Shown piece by piece: positions 1 through 12,800 of a stretch of 64,000 bases of DNA. Each line of letters begins with the position of its first letter. The stretch's first letter is position 1. A program made the position numbers and the translations under genes. Origin of the DNA: Oncomelania hupensis (lineage: Eukaryota > Mollusca > Gastropoda > Littorinimorpha > Pomatiopsidae); assembly GCA_036898135.1 (NCBI GenBank), contig CM072513.1, positions 73,582,496-73,646,495 of the forward strand, in the 5' to 3' direction. The notes under the pieces are model-generated. The model did no database searches. It was not told the DNA's origin and saw only the letters and a program-made list of their open reading frames with translations.

Positions 1-262
1 AGCCATTGGATAACACCATGACATGCTCTCAGTGGTGAAGAAACGAAAACTCCGATAGTATGGCCTCAGAGCATCAGTCCTTGCAAAGGAGGCCGAAGAA
101 GAGGGAGACCGAAAAAGAGGTGGGAGGACAACATTCGAGAATGGACTGGCTTGACACTGAGCGAAGCCATGAGGGTTGCTGAGGAGAGAAAGATGGAGTA
201 CGCTGGTTAAATGAATATCGGTGGTGCCCCGACGACCTTCGAGTTACGAGATGGGATAGGAA
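1..262 (+). mobile_element. LINE fragment (family L1), C-terminal end of reverse-transcriptase ORF
   Basis: This is a 3' fragment of the decayed non-LTR retrotransposon family that recurs at 19344-24909, 41706-46302, 57015-57830 and 58716-59070. It aligns by eye with the ends of those copies: the segment encoding a basic RRRGRPKK stretch, the 'GLTLSEA' motif, and the final 'ttcgagttacgagatgggatagg' region. The frame is broken. The 3' end matches the point where other copies show short GGATA-type tails. Confidence 0.75.
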
Positions 263-296
263 CAAGAAGATGTAACTTGAAACGCAGGGTTTGTAT

Positions 297-395
297 TTAG
301 CTGGGAAAGGTAAAGCAGTGAGGAAGAGAAAGAAAAGGAAGGTCCCTATGGGTTCTCTCCCATAAAACTGAAAGTAAGGAAAACTTTTACCTTAC
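297..395. repeat. SINE-tail-like segment
   Basis: It contains 'gggaaaggtaaagcagtgagg' and an ending 'acttttaccttac', resembling the 3' body of the 5S-like SINE at 4917-5206 ('ggggaaggtaaagtagcgag' and 'acctttaccttt'). It is short and degenerate. Confidence 0.35.
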
Positions 396-503
396 ATAAT
401 ATTGATTGAAATACTGAGTGTAAAAGAAGAAGGAAACTAGGGCTGCTATTGCTAGGCTTACTGCAGCATTATATTTATGAACGTTGTCTTTCTTTGTGAG
501 CAG

Positions 504-2472
504 GTGTCCACTCAGGAGAGAGAGTCAAGTGCAGTGAAGGGTACCCAGGTGTTTGATACGCTGAAGAAAACCAAAGAGCGAGCACCTGTCATCAGTCCCC
601 TCCCTGTCAGCATTAAGCAAGGCAAAGGGGGACAGCGCAAAGTAGCGGTCAAGGTATTTTCTTTTGCTTTCGAGGTTTTGATAAGGAAAGAATGGGAATG
701 GAATAACTGTTTTTCTTTAGTTATTTCATTGCCCACACTGGACGACTTCCAAGAGGGGAGGTCTCTATTGCTGCGACAGCTTCCTCCAGTAATGTTATGA
801 TGGCAAACTTCCTTGGGTGCCATTCATGGAGTGGTCACACACAATTTTTTAATTTTTGTTTGTGCAGGGAAAAGAAAGCCAGGGCCTGCAAGCGAAACTG
901 GCGTTTTCAGGAACAGAGACGGTGACGCTCACACCACCCGAAACTGCTCTGCCCACACAGGAACCTTCAGAAAATAAACCAGAGAAACAGTAAGTTTTGC
1001 GGAGACTTTTGTTGACTTTTGAAAACATTTATTTGTATTTATTTATTATTTTAGTATTAATGCATTCATGCATGTTTGTGTTTTTGCAAAGACATGTAGA
1101 TTTCGCCATTGAACTTTCTAGCATGGTTTGTATGCAAGAGTATTTTGTTGTGCTGATGTAAAATGTTGCAAATGGTGAACTTTTTATGATAAATGGATAC
1201 ATTTTTGTAGGTGAAGATAGAAACAAGCAGAAATGTTTTGTGGTACAATGGTTGAGTCATTATGGCTGTTCAAAGACATTTGAAGTTTACATCTCAGTTC
1301 TGGTAAAGAATGTGTGCATGTGGTTGTTATTCTGCCCTGTTTTGAGCTGGAAAGTGGAAAATATAACAGTTTTGATCACGCTTACAAAATATGTTGTTGT
1401 GTGTTTCCTTATAGACCTCCGAGTGCATTTGAATTATGGCTGGAAGAAAACCAAGGTGAAATGCAAGAGGAGCACCCGGACATTTCTGAAGAAGAGATGA
1501 GCCGAGTGGCAGCTGAGAAGTTCAGAAGTCTCCCCAGGGAAGAGAGACAGGTAAGATTTGCATTGATTTTATTTTGTTTTATAGTACTATTTATATAATA
1601 TTTTTGCATTATTGTTTGTCAGTGGATATTTATTTTCACGGTTTCTTTTATTTCTTGCTAATGTGGTGCTGCTGGGGGTTTCTGTATCAATGGTATCCCC
1701 TCTTTGTTGAAATTTAATTCTTTAAATTACCACTGTTTATGTCATTCTCATTTGTTCTTGCTCATTCCTAATCTGTTCTATCAATCTACTATCTTCTTCG
1801 CTAGACCAGTCACCTACCTTTTTTCTTGAAAACTTTTCCAAAAACTCCTCATTTGTGTATGAGGTTTGTTGGGTCAGCTTGGGGCTATTGGACGCTTTCT
1901 GCCAAATGGTCACTAGGGCATTCAGTGTTTCAGTAGAAGTGGGTCCTCTTTCAAGTCCACATTTGACTCTTTGCAGTCCATTGAACCTTATAAACAATGA
2001 CTAACTAACCTTTAATTATTTCTTCTTTTTTTTTCTTTGGTTGCGAATTTGATTTGGAAGATTTTCTTCAAAGAGAGTTTGGATTTACCTAATTCAAGTG
2101 TGTTTTTCCCTAAAAAGAGATATTATTGGTTTTATTTTAAATATGAATGACATTTAGCATTATTCATTTGTTACATTTTTTGTATACAAATGAAATAGGT
2201 GTATTTTTTGTCTTGTTAATTATGTATGGATCCTTTCAAAAAAATGCTGTACTACCGATTATTTCTGTTAAATTTTATTGCAGGTGTGGTTGCAAAAGGC
2301 TAAGTCTTTGAAGCAGACGGACAATAGCAGAGAGACGGAGAAGAAGAGAAAACATAGTGAAGATGGACAAGAGGAAAACACACCATCCAAAGCACAGAAA
2401 TCTGGCCCCAAGAAACCTTTATCAAACACCAACGCCAAGCTGGCAGCTTTTGCATTTGCTCCCAAATCTTGA
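504..2472 (+). CDS. WDHD1: WDHD1 (And-1/Ctf4 homolog), C-terminal four exons with HMG box
   Basis: Coding exons are 504-653, 868-989, 1415-1550 and 2284-2472, with AG/GT borders and a continuous frame giving 198 residues and a TGA stop at 2470-2472. The 5' part of the gene lies outside the window. The first two exons encode a low-complexity linker. Exons 3-4 encode an HMG box (PPSAFELWLEEN, then EEERQ-type helix residues and VWLQKAK), followed by a basic tail that ends LAAFAFAPKS. This order, with the terminal K-L-x-AFAF signature, is that of WDHD1, a trimeric replisome adaptor linking CMG helicase and DNA polymerase alpha in the nucleus; the WD40 and SepB domains would lie upstream. It converges tail to tail with DRC8. 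An HMG-only protein is the alternative, but the tail argues for WDHD1. Confidence 0.88.
1735..2008 (-). repeat. Duplicated element, copy 1 (in last WDHD1 intron)
   Basis: It starts 'tttaaattaccactg' and ends near 'caatgactaactaacc'. A second copy lies at 2726-3236, so the last WDHD1 exon sits between the two. On the - strand it is open for 86 codons with a charged segment (KFSRKKVGDWSSEEDSRL), which looks like a small transposon-borne or MADF/Myb-like fragment. No family was recognised. Confidence 0.6.
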
Positions 2473-2725
2473 AATTCATAGCTAATTATTTTTGTGCCCT
2501 CAAATGCTCATTTTTGTTTGTAACTCCGCGTTATTGAAATTATTGGTTTTGTTCAAAGTCTATATTAGGATTGTGGTTATTTTTCTGGTGTTCATTGGTT
2601 TAAAACTGCTGGAGAGTCCGAGACTAATATGCATGTATAGATGCATAGAATAATATTGTTGCCTTCCAAGAATACGCAATTATAACAAATTATGTATATT
2701 GTATTATTTATTTCGTAATTTAGTG

Positions 2726-3236
2726 CTTTAAATTCCCACTGGCGCTGTCTTTCTTCTTTGTTCTTTCGCATTCCTAATCTGTTCTATCAATCTACTATAT
2801 TATCTTCTTCGCTAGACCAGTCACCTACCTTTTTTTCTTGAAAACTTTTCCCAAACTCTTCATTTGTGTATGAGGTCTGTTGGGTCAGCTTAAGAATATT
2901 GGACGCTTTCTGCCAAGTGGTCACTAGGGCTTCCTATGATATTATTATTTAGCAATGTAGGCATTTTATATGTATGTGTTTTGTTGATATTTTGTAATGA
3001 TGTTTATATTCTATTTTGTTTTAATAAACGGGGGTTCGATAAATTAGAGGATAGCCTCAGCCTTTATTGTAAAGTGACCGGTTGGTGGAATGCCTTCAGT
3101 GTTACCACTAGGATTGTTGCAGATCTTTTATATGGATCAGTTGTTAGTCTTTTTTCAACCAAGTTGTGTTCCTGATTTAGTGGCCCTGATTCGGCTCTTT
3201 GCAGTCTTCTGGACCCTGTAAGCAATGAGTAACTAA
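2726..3236 (-). repeat. Duplicated element, copy 2, interrupted
   Basis: This is the same sequence as 1735-2008 (shared 'cttcgctagaccagtcacct', 'gtatgaggtctgttgggtcagctt' and 'gctctttgcagtc'), split by about 200 bp at roughly 2938-3140. The interrupting segment contains an AATAAA at 3023-3028 that could serve as a WDHD1 polyadenylation signal. The open frame of copy 1 is lost here. Confidence 0.55.
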
Positions 3237-3831
3237 AATGTGATTTGTGATTTTAGACCAATTTGTTGCCTCTTTTTATATATGGTAACTTGTAAAGTTC
3301 AATTATCTGGATCATTAATGGACAGTTGTGCGAAAGAATATGAATTTGTAAGAAGTGAATAATAAAATAATTATAGAGCACAAATATTGTATTGGTGTTT
3401 CTGTAAGTGTGCCAAAATTCATAGTATGTTATTATCCAGATAATATAAGAAACATAACTCAGACTGTCTCATTCATTTTAACTCCAAGGACACAAGCAAG
3501 CAGCAAAAACCCTATCACACAAGAATTTACTTTCAACCATGTAAAGACAACTTTTTCACTAAAATGCATGGTAAAAAATAACACATGTAATATGCAAAAT
3601 TAAATTTAACAAGCATGTCAAACTTTCACCAGAGCAAAACCATATTAAAATAATTCATAAATGTAAGCACCTATTTAATTAACAGTTCTTTTTTTCACAT
3701 TTTTTTCAAGTCGTACACTGTGAACCATCCCTAAATCTGTCATAATGAATAACAAGGAAAGGCTCCTGGTATGTGTACAGTATGTACAGCTACAGAGGTT
3801 TTCTCGTAACACAATGGTTTTTTGATCAGGT
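3237..3831. other. Intergenic, WDHD1/DRC8 tail-to-tail gap
   Basis: AT-rich sequence with no recognisable coding or RNA feature. It should hold the DRC8 3' UTR. An ATTAAA on the - strand (3674-3679) is a possible poly(A) signal. Confidence 0.4.
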
Positions 3832-6800
3832 TTAGTTTTCTTCTGCAGACATTAATGAGGCGTAGTCTTTGTAGGGGATGTATCCCTTCTCTGGATCCAC
3901 AGCCTGGGACATCATCTCCTCCAGCTCCTCTTGTGTGAACGGCTCGCCTAAGAACAGTTTATGGAAACAGTGAAGATTAGATTGCTGCCTGGATATATTA
4001 CTGCCGTAACTGAAATCTTATTATGAATAGTTTGTGGGGCAACACACTCCACAATCTGACGTTGAGGAGATGAGATCAGCTTGAGTTGAATATATGCAAT
4101 CTTTGAAAGCTGCTAATCATTTTCAATGAAGGCAATGAACAGCCGAGACTATCAGACTTGTATAAAAGCTTTAATTTAAAACAAACACACACATTATCCC
4201 TCTATATGTATTACATGGATCGCAGCAGCAAAATGAGCGACATTTAAAAGGGAAATAATCCTCTTAAACTTTGACATTGCTTACCAAAACTCCAGAGTAG
4301 GGAATTTAACAAGGGGAAAGGGCCATAACTACAGCTGTTACTTAATACTGAGCGACATTTGGAGGTAATCCTGTGAAAGTTGGACCTTGCGTAGAGAGTG
4401 CCACCCTGCATTTGGGATAACTGCACCAAAGTCGACCATTAAAACTTAATACGATATATCTTGTCAAGGAAAACCAGCAGTCTTCCCCTAACAATAATTA
4501 TTGTTAATATTTGGAAGAAAATAAATTTAAAACAGACAGTATAAACCCTCATATGTAGTGCTAGATCTACAAGTGACACTTTCTGCAGTTGTCTCTTTAT
4601 CCTGACATTTGAAAATGTAAAACACTGTGTTATTGCATATTATCTGTATCGTCCCCTTGTATTGCACCGGCTGCATCCTAACCAAAGGCTTGTATAGAGA
4701 GTGATATGTTGGAAATAACTTTCTTTTTATGTAGGGCGATACGTTGGAAATAACTTTCCTGCGTTGCTGGTTATAGGGTAAAGAAGACATTATGGATCTT
4801 GGTACTTGGCATCAGGAATAACATTTCAAAGAGGGTTGGGAGGACCAACTGGAAGCAGCCAAAATATGAATGCTTTACACTGTTGCTTGAAGGCCTGGAT
4901 CCTTTCTGTGCTTTCTAATAGCGCAGCGGTTGGAGCACTCGCTACTGTTTCGCAAGTTAAGCACTGTCCAGTGCGGTTAGCACTTGGATGAGTGACCGCA
5001 AAACGTGAAGCGACAAATAAAACGCCCCCAGTTGACTCAACTGTGACTGAGTACCTATTCTCTTAAGGGTGGGGAAGGTAAAGTAGCGAGGGAGAGAGAT
5101 GGGTATCACCCTCATTACGCTGGCCCAAGATAAGTGTGATCTCCAACATCACGCTCCCCTACGGCCACAAGGCTATGGGACTACCTTTACCTTTACCTTA
5201 CCTAAAAGCTCTCGGATCAGCTGTTAAAATGATTCAAACATTAAAATAAAAATTTGATGCGTATCTTACCTTCTTCTGTCATATACTTGGACAGCTCCTC
5301 CTGCAGCAGATAACCCTTGCCCTCCACATCCAACACTTGGAACGCTTTCACAATTTGGTCTTCTGGCACTGGCTGGTATCTATCAATGAAAACAATATTT
5401 CATGAAAATGCCAGTTGGTACCTTGCTGTTTACACAGACTTTTAAAAGCTTTGTGAATTATTCTGCTCCATGTATTGGTTATTTCTGTCAATACAAAATG
5501 GGGACCTTTCTATACAAAATGGCACACACACATGCACATCTATACAAACACATGCACACACCCTCAAAACAAGGACAATCTTGTACAGTGATACTTGTCC
5601 ATCTCTATGTATGCTGTAAATGCTATAATTATGAAGGTGTAAGATATTCTGGTGTGAATGTTGCATATTATGTCATTTGTACCTTCTCTCCATCAAAACT
5701 TTGGTCATCATTGGCAGGAATTTTTCAAAGCGGATGTAGCCTGTCGATTCCTCTTCTTCAATCTGAAAAAATGGAAATGACAAAGAAAATCTTTATGCAT
5801 ATGCTACAGAAGTATTTAGTGTCTTTTAGCTTCAAATTGAAATTGTTATTTACACCTCCAAATATTCAATCAAAAATCAACCGGTTCTGATCCACATTTT
5901 TCACAAATGTTTCCAGGATTGATAGTACTTCCTAAAATCGCACAGGCAATTAAAGATATATCATATACAATCGCTCAAACTCATTAAACTATGAGGTTCA
6001 CAAAATGATTGTTCTCTTCCCAGTAGTGTTGTGTCTTTTTCAATTTGAACTGCTTGTTTATTAGTGTTTTTTTGTATCTGCCAAATACCATTTTTTGACA
6101 TTGAGATGTACAAAGGATGGCTGACATAGATGTTTAGTCATCATTATAATCTTACACATGATCATTGTAGAGGTAAATCAAAGTAACAGGCACACATCAA
6201 GCAACAAGTTGGCACCATGAACAGCTTGATTTAGATCCTTCAAAAGCTCTGAGCCTGCAAAGCACTGTATAAGAACAATCTGTATATAAAATAAACTGTG
6301 CTTACTTCAGCCAGCATATCATGCAGCTCAGCCTCACTAGGACAACAGCCAAGGGAACGAATGATAGTGCCCACTTCTCTGTAATACAAATCATCTTACC
6401 AGTGTTATCCCAAGTTTTACATCGCTGCTCATAAATAATCTTGTGCCAGATGAGTAATACCCAGAGAAACAAATCATTTCCACAAATGCGAAAATAAAAG
6501 TCAAACACTCATCAAACAAGATGTTTGTTTTAAAAGTAAATATTTCGGTATTAAAACCTTCCTCAATGTATATAAAGGTCCAGCAGTTACAGTTAGACTT
6601 TGAGAAAAGGAAAAAAAACAAACCGTACCTCACATCCACTGTTTTATTAGCCTCATGGTCAAAGATATCAAAGGCATCTGTTATTTTCTTTTGTATATCC
6701 GCTATGAGAGAATCTGCACAAACACACACACACACACATAAAAGACAAATATGTTTGACATATAATATACTGCTTTAAATTAAGAATTAAATTGAAGAAT

Positions 6801-9800
6801 TGAATTAAAAATTAAAAAATTAAAATGAAGAATTGAATTAAAAATTAATTTGAATTACTATAAAAGACTGGAATGCTCTTCCCCAGGAGGTTGTGGAGGC
6901 CACAACTGTTGATGCTTTTGCATCAAGAGCCTCCCACCGACCAGAATAGGTAGTTAATCAACAACACTACAACTCCTCCCCTTCCCCCCCCACCCCCACT
7001 CCCAAATCCCTCTGTCACTAATCAGATCTGGACTGTCCATGAACTAGGAGAACGGCCTTTTGTGAAACATGTGCAAAGCCCTCATAGTGCCAGTATAATC
7101 AACAAGTATGATTGTGGGCGCCTACGGAAAGACAAAGACAAGACAAGAGCATGAACATTCGTGGTATGTAAGACTCCAATCAATCCAAAAATATAGGGCC
7201 GTCATTTTAGTTTTCAATGGTCAAATGAATGTTGTCTACTCAAAAGATAGTGTAAGGCAGTAGCTGTCTCTCCTTAAAAGTTGGAACTGGATAGAGCTTA
7301 ATGATAGCACCTTTGATATGAGTCACTGTCCTCTAGGGAGTAATGGAATATGATCGTAATTAAGATCTGTCACCCACTTCTCTGCTGCCAATGCTTACTT
7401 TGGTAGAAATGTATTCTCATTGTAAAAAATACAAAATTAAAATTGTATTCACAAATTGGCTGGCTGGCAGCATAATTGGGAGTGAACCTAACTTAACATT
7501 TTGAAAAAAGAAAACACAGGCGAACATATTTCTAATATCGAGGACTGCAGTCTTAGTTGTTTTAATGTTTTAAACATTTAGAGAAGAAAGTGCTGGAAGA
7601 ATACGCCTTCGGATGAGAGTATAGCATAGCATAGCAAATACTGCATGCAGGCTAAAAAGCCTTTGGCCCTCATAATTGATCTTAATGAGGGTCCCAAGAC
7701 CCACCCCCTGGCATCAGTGCCTACCAATTTAGATTTTTTTTAGCCTCCAAATTGGTGGAGTAGATGCTATCTCTAAATAATTTGTCCAGACTATTCTTGA
7801 ACACATTAAGTGATCCAGCATCCACAGCCTCGGCAGTCAGGTTATTCCAAGGGGTTACCACTCTATTAGTAAAATACTTGTTAAATTTGCGAGTATTATT
7901 AAAAGTTTTAGTAAGTTTAAATTTGTGACCTCGTGTTAAACCAACAACATTAAAATTTAAAAGAGAACAAGTGGTTAAAGGATCATACAATTTGTGCACA
8001 ATTTTAAAAATTTCGATTAAATCATCACGCTCTCTCCTATATTCTAAACTGGGTAACCTCAGTGACTTCAGTCTCTCCTCGTAGGAGAGTCCTGACATTC
8101 CACAAATCTTCCTGGTGAATCTGCGCTGGACACCCTCGATCAAGTCAACATGCCTCCTTAAATATGGGCACCAGACGGGGTTAGCATACTCCAAGATGGG
8201 ACATATAAGGGCCTTAAAGAGGGGGACCATTATATCCTTGGATTTGTTACTTATAGTTCTTACAAGCAGGGCTGATATTTTGTTGGCTTTCTTAACAGTA
8301 CTCTCAATGTGATTCTCAAAGCTGAGCTCTGTATCCACTATCACTCCAAGATCCCTCTCGGCACCAGTCGTCTCAATCTTACATCTTTCTTTCCCACCAT
8401 TCATAAAGTACTCATGCTGAGGATTATTTTTGCCCAAATGCAACACCTTACATTTTTCACTGTTAAATTTAAGTAGCCATGTTTCCGTCCATTCAACCAA
8501 TTTGTCAATGCATTGCTGCAGTCTCTCCTTAGACTTCTCACTTTCATCAACTTCTGCATATGCCTTTGTGTCATCAGCAAATATCTTTATATCACACTCT
8601 ACATTCTCTGGCATGTCATTTATAAAATATATAAATAATGTCGGCCCCAACACGCTCCCCTGAGGGACACCGCTTGTAACACTTATTTTGTCAGAGCTGT
8701 TACCGTTAACAGTCACGTACTGGGTCCTGTCAGTCAGGAAACTCCTTATCCATGCAAGTGGGCTGCCACTTATGCCATAACCTTTTAGTTTCTGTAAAAG
8801 TCTGAGATGTGGAACAGTATCGAATGCCTTCCTAAGGTCAAGATATACAGCGTCGACTGGGTGGCCTTCATCCAAGGAGGACATCCAGTCATTTATTGTC
8901 ACCAGCAGCTGAGTGACACATGACCTACCCTTGGAAAAGCCAAACTGGTCATCATGTAGAAGGTCATTCTTGACAAGGTGAGAGCACAGTGCATCTCTAA
9001 CGAATCCCTCAAATACCTTACAGACAACCGAGGTGAGGCTAACAAGGCGATAATTACCCGGAGAACTTTTGTCACCCTTCTTATAGATTGGTTTAACCTC
9101 TGCTTCCTTCCACTCATCAGGTATCATGCCATCCCTCATTGTTCTATCAAAAAGTAACTTGAGAGGCAAAGCCAATTCATTCGCTAATTCTTTCAACACC
9201 AGAGGATTAATTTCATCTGGTCCTGGTGACTTGCTAATTTTCAACTGCAACAGGGCCTTACTCATCTGGTCTTCACTAACATTAATGGCATCCAGTTTTA
9301 GAGTCATGTCACAGTCAAAGTTCGGCACATTTTCTTCACCTTCCAGTGTAAACACACTAGCAAAAAACTCATTTAGGGTCTCTGCTTTCTCTAGGTCTGT
9401 CTTTGTCAGCGTGCTGTCGCACTTTAATAGATTAGAGACAGTCTCTCTAGGCTTGGTTTTGTCCAAAACATATTGATAAAAACATTTTGGATTGTTTTTA
9501 GCTTCTTTTGCCAGATACATTTCCTTTGCCATCACCAACTTACGAGACAACCATTTCACCTGGTTATGAGACTTTGCATAGGCATCATAATTAGCTTTAG
9601 TAGGGTATTTCTTATACATCTTAAAGGCTTGTCTTTTTTGTCTAATCTTGTCACGCATATCTGGTGGAATATTCGTCTTTTTGCCCCCTCCATCATGCAA
9701 TTTAAACCTTCTCACTGGTATGAACCATTCTTTAGCCTCTTTCAGCATCCTCTTTATCTTATCCCAGCACTCATTCACATTCAAACCCTCATGCAATTCT

Positions 9801-12800
9801 CTCTTCCATTCATGCTTTCGTGCAAACCTCTTCATACCCTCATAATCGCCCTTCGTAAACTGGTATTTTACAGTGTCAGGCCCTGCACTGGCATTCCCAC
9901 CGGCAAGAAGAGAAAATTCTATTACCAAGTGATGGCTCTTACCTAAGGGTGGGAGAAATTCAACTGACGATACAAATTCACCATTAGTTAAGATTAAATC
10001 AAGAACATTAGCTTTTTGCAAAGCTCTATAATGAGTTGGTTCGTACACATGCTGAGTCAAAAACTGCTGTTGTACCGTCTCAAGGAATACACTGGCTGGA
10101 TGCTCAGTACCCTTCTTGGAAACCTCGAGGTCCCAGTCAATCTCAGGATAATTAAAATCACCAGTCATTATCACTCGCTCCCTCCCATGATCCTCAAAAA
10201 GCTTATTGATCAAAACATTTACCCTCCCGTTTTCTTCCTCAGTACAGTTAGGTGATCTATACAAGACCCCAAATACATATGACTCCTTATCGGGTAAAGT
10301 TACTTTGCATAAAATACTTGGGTTAAAACACTTCTCTAATTCGTATAACCTGAAGACAATCCAGGCCCTCTTTTACAAACTCACTTCTCTGCCCTGTGTC
10401 ACTGTCATACAAGTGTAGCCTGGCAACACAAAAGTATCGATGTCATTACATAAGTTCTTCATCATCACTTCAGTGACAGCAATAACATCAAATCTTTTTT
10501 CACTTACTAATAATTCAAATTCTGGTAATTTGTTTATTAAAGAATCTGCATTTGTGTACATGCATCTTAATAAATTATTAGCTTTTCTTCCTCCACCAAC
10601 ATCCCCTGCAGTTCTCCCCTCACTCACCGTATCACCATCAAGTCACACTCCCTGAAGGCCAGCATCCACGCCCCTGTCACCCTCACTCTGACCTTCCCCT
10701 AAAACTTTAGTCTCCTTCCCATGACCACTCCTCCTACCCTCATTCTTGGAATCCTGTTCCCCTTTATTTCTAACTCTGTCACTTCTATCCTCATCTTTCT
10801 TCCTGCCATCTACCTCACCTCCCTCCACCCTCACCTCCCTCCCCCCACTCCTCCTCAAATTCTCTCTCTCTCAACTGTTGTCATCACTCTTCCAAGGTAC
10901 ACCACCACATCCTCTCCATCCCCTTTCCTCTTTGCACACTCCAGCCGTACTTCTCTCTCCTGCTTCCTTTCAGTCAGGGTCTTGTCTGCAGAGATGCCAA
11001 CTTTGCTAAACTCCTGGTGGTTCTTAAGCCGCCAGGCCTTCCTGAGTATAGAGCTGCGCATCTCTTGCTCTGTGAAGGTAACTTTGATTGGTCTGGGCTT
11101 GGAGCCATCCTCATTTTCTTTCCGCCTACCTAGACAAATAACACTGCTTCCATTCAGGCAGCTCAGATAAGATAAGATAAGATAAGACAACTTTATTATC
11201 TTTTACAAGAAATTACATTGTGGTGTACAATTACAATCAACAAGGAATAAACATCACAATAATAATAACAACAATCATAATGACAATGAGGATAAAAATG
11301 CACAGTCACATATGAATAGAATTACACTTATGCATGCTAACATTAAAAAAATGTAAAATGAGATTATTTTGGGCAAACAAAACACACACACACACACACA
11401 CACACATACACACACATGTCATTTATTAAGTAATGAGACAGCCTTTGGAATAAAACTGTTTTTCATTCTGAGAGTTCTGACCCTTGGTGTTTGGTAGCGC
11501 CTTCCAGAAGGCAGGAGCTGGAAGTGGTGCGCAAGCACATGAGTGCTATCCAGCACAAAGCAAATAGCTTTCCGCACAACACGTCTTTCATACAACACCT
11601 GCAGACTCTCTTGTTTCACTCCCACAACCCTCCCACAGACGTTCACTACTCGATCCAGAATACTTTTGTTTTTTACACACAAACTTCCATACCAGCAGAT
11701 AAAAGAAAAGGTAAGAACGGACTCAATAAAAGAAGAGTAAAAGGTCTGAAGGATGCGGCTACTGACTTGGAGATTTCGAAATTTTTGAAGGCAGTAAATT
11801 CTAGACTGACATTTTTTGTGTATGGCCTGGGTGTTTGCAGTGAAGTTCAGTTTCTCGTCAATGATGGTTCCCAGGTATTTGTATTGGGTGACTCTCTCGA
11901 CTGTAACACCATCAATGACAAGGTCTGGAATGAGAGTGTTGTTTTTACGAAAGTCAATGACCAGTTCCTTAGTTTTCTTGACATTTAAGTCCAGATAGTT
12001 TTGTTTGCACCAGGAGCTGAACCTATCAACTGCAGAGAAATACACAGCATTTGAATTGGACAGGTCCACAAGGGCAGAGTCATCCGAGTACTTTATGACC
12101 GGTGAGGCATCAGTTCCTCTGCAGTCGTTTGTGTAGAGCGTGAAAAGTACCGGAGAAAGAACCGTACCTTGAGGAGCTCCTGTGGACGTTTGTTTGAGAG
12201 ATGAGACAGCAGAGTGAAAGCGGACAACCTGAGATCTGGACACGAGGAAGTGAACGATCCACAGGACGAGTCTAGGAGGGACAGTGTAAGACAAAAGCTT
12301 CTGAGCCATGAGGTGTGGCTGTATGGTATTGAAAGCAGAAGAAAAGTCTATAAATAGAATGCGGACAAAGGAACCAGAGGTCTCTAAGTGATCATACGCA
12401 TTGTGGAGAAGCGTCAGAGTAGCGTCGTCGGTACTACGATTGGGTTTGTATGCAAATTGAAGAGGATCAGTGAAAGGCTGAGTGTGACAAAGAAGACGAG
12501 AGAGAAGAATCCGTTCGAGACATTTCATAGCTATGGATGTCAGGGCAACAGGGCGATAGTCGTTGAGTTCTTTGGGTTTACTGTTTTTGGGCACGGGACA
12601 GATGATAGAGTGTTTCCATACACTAGGTACAACACAATCCCTGACTGACCACGAGAATAGCTGACTGAATACTAAGCACAACTGTGCAGCGCACCACTTC
12701 AAGGTCCTACCCCCTATACCATCAGGGCCAGTGGCCTTTCTCAGATTCAGTCTTTTAAACATGGACTCAACTGTGGCACCATCGATCTCAAAGTCAGCAT

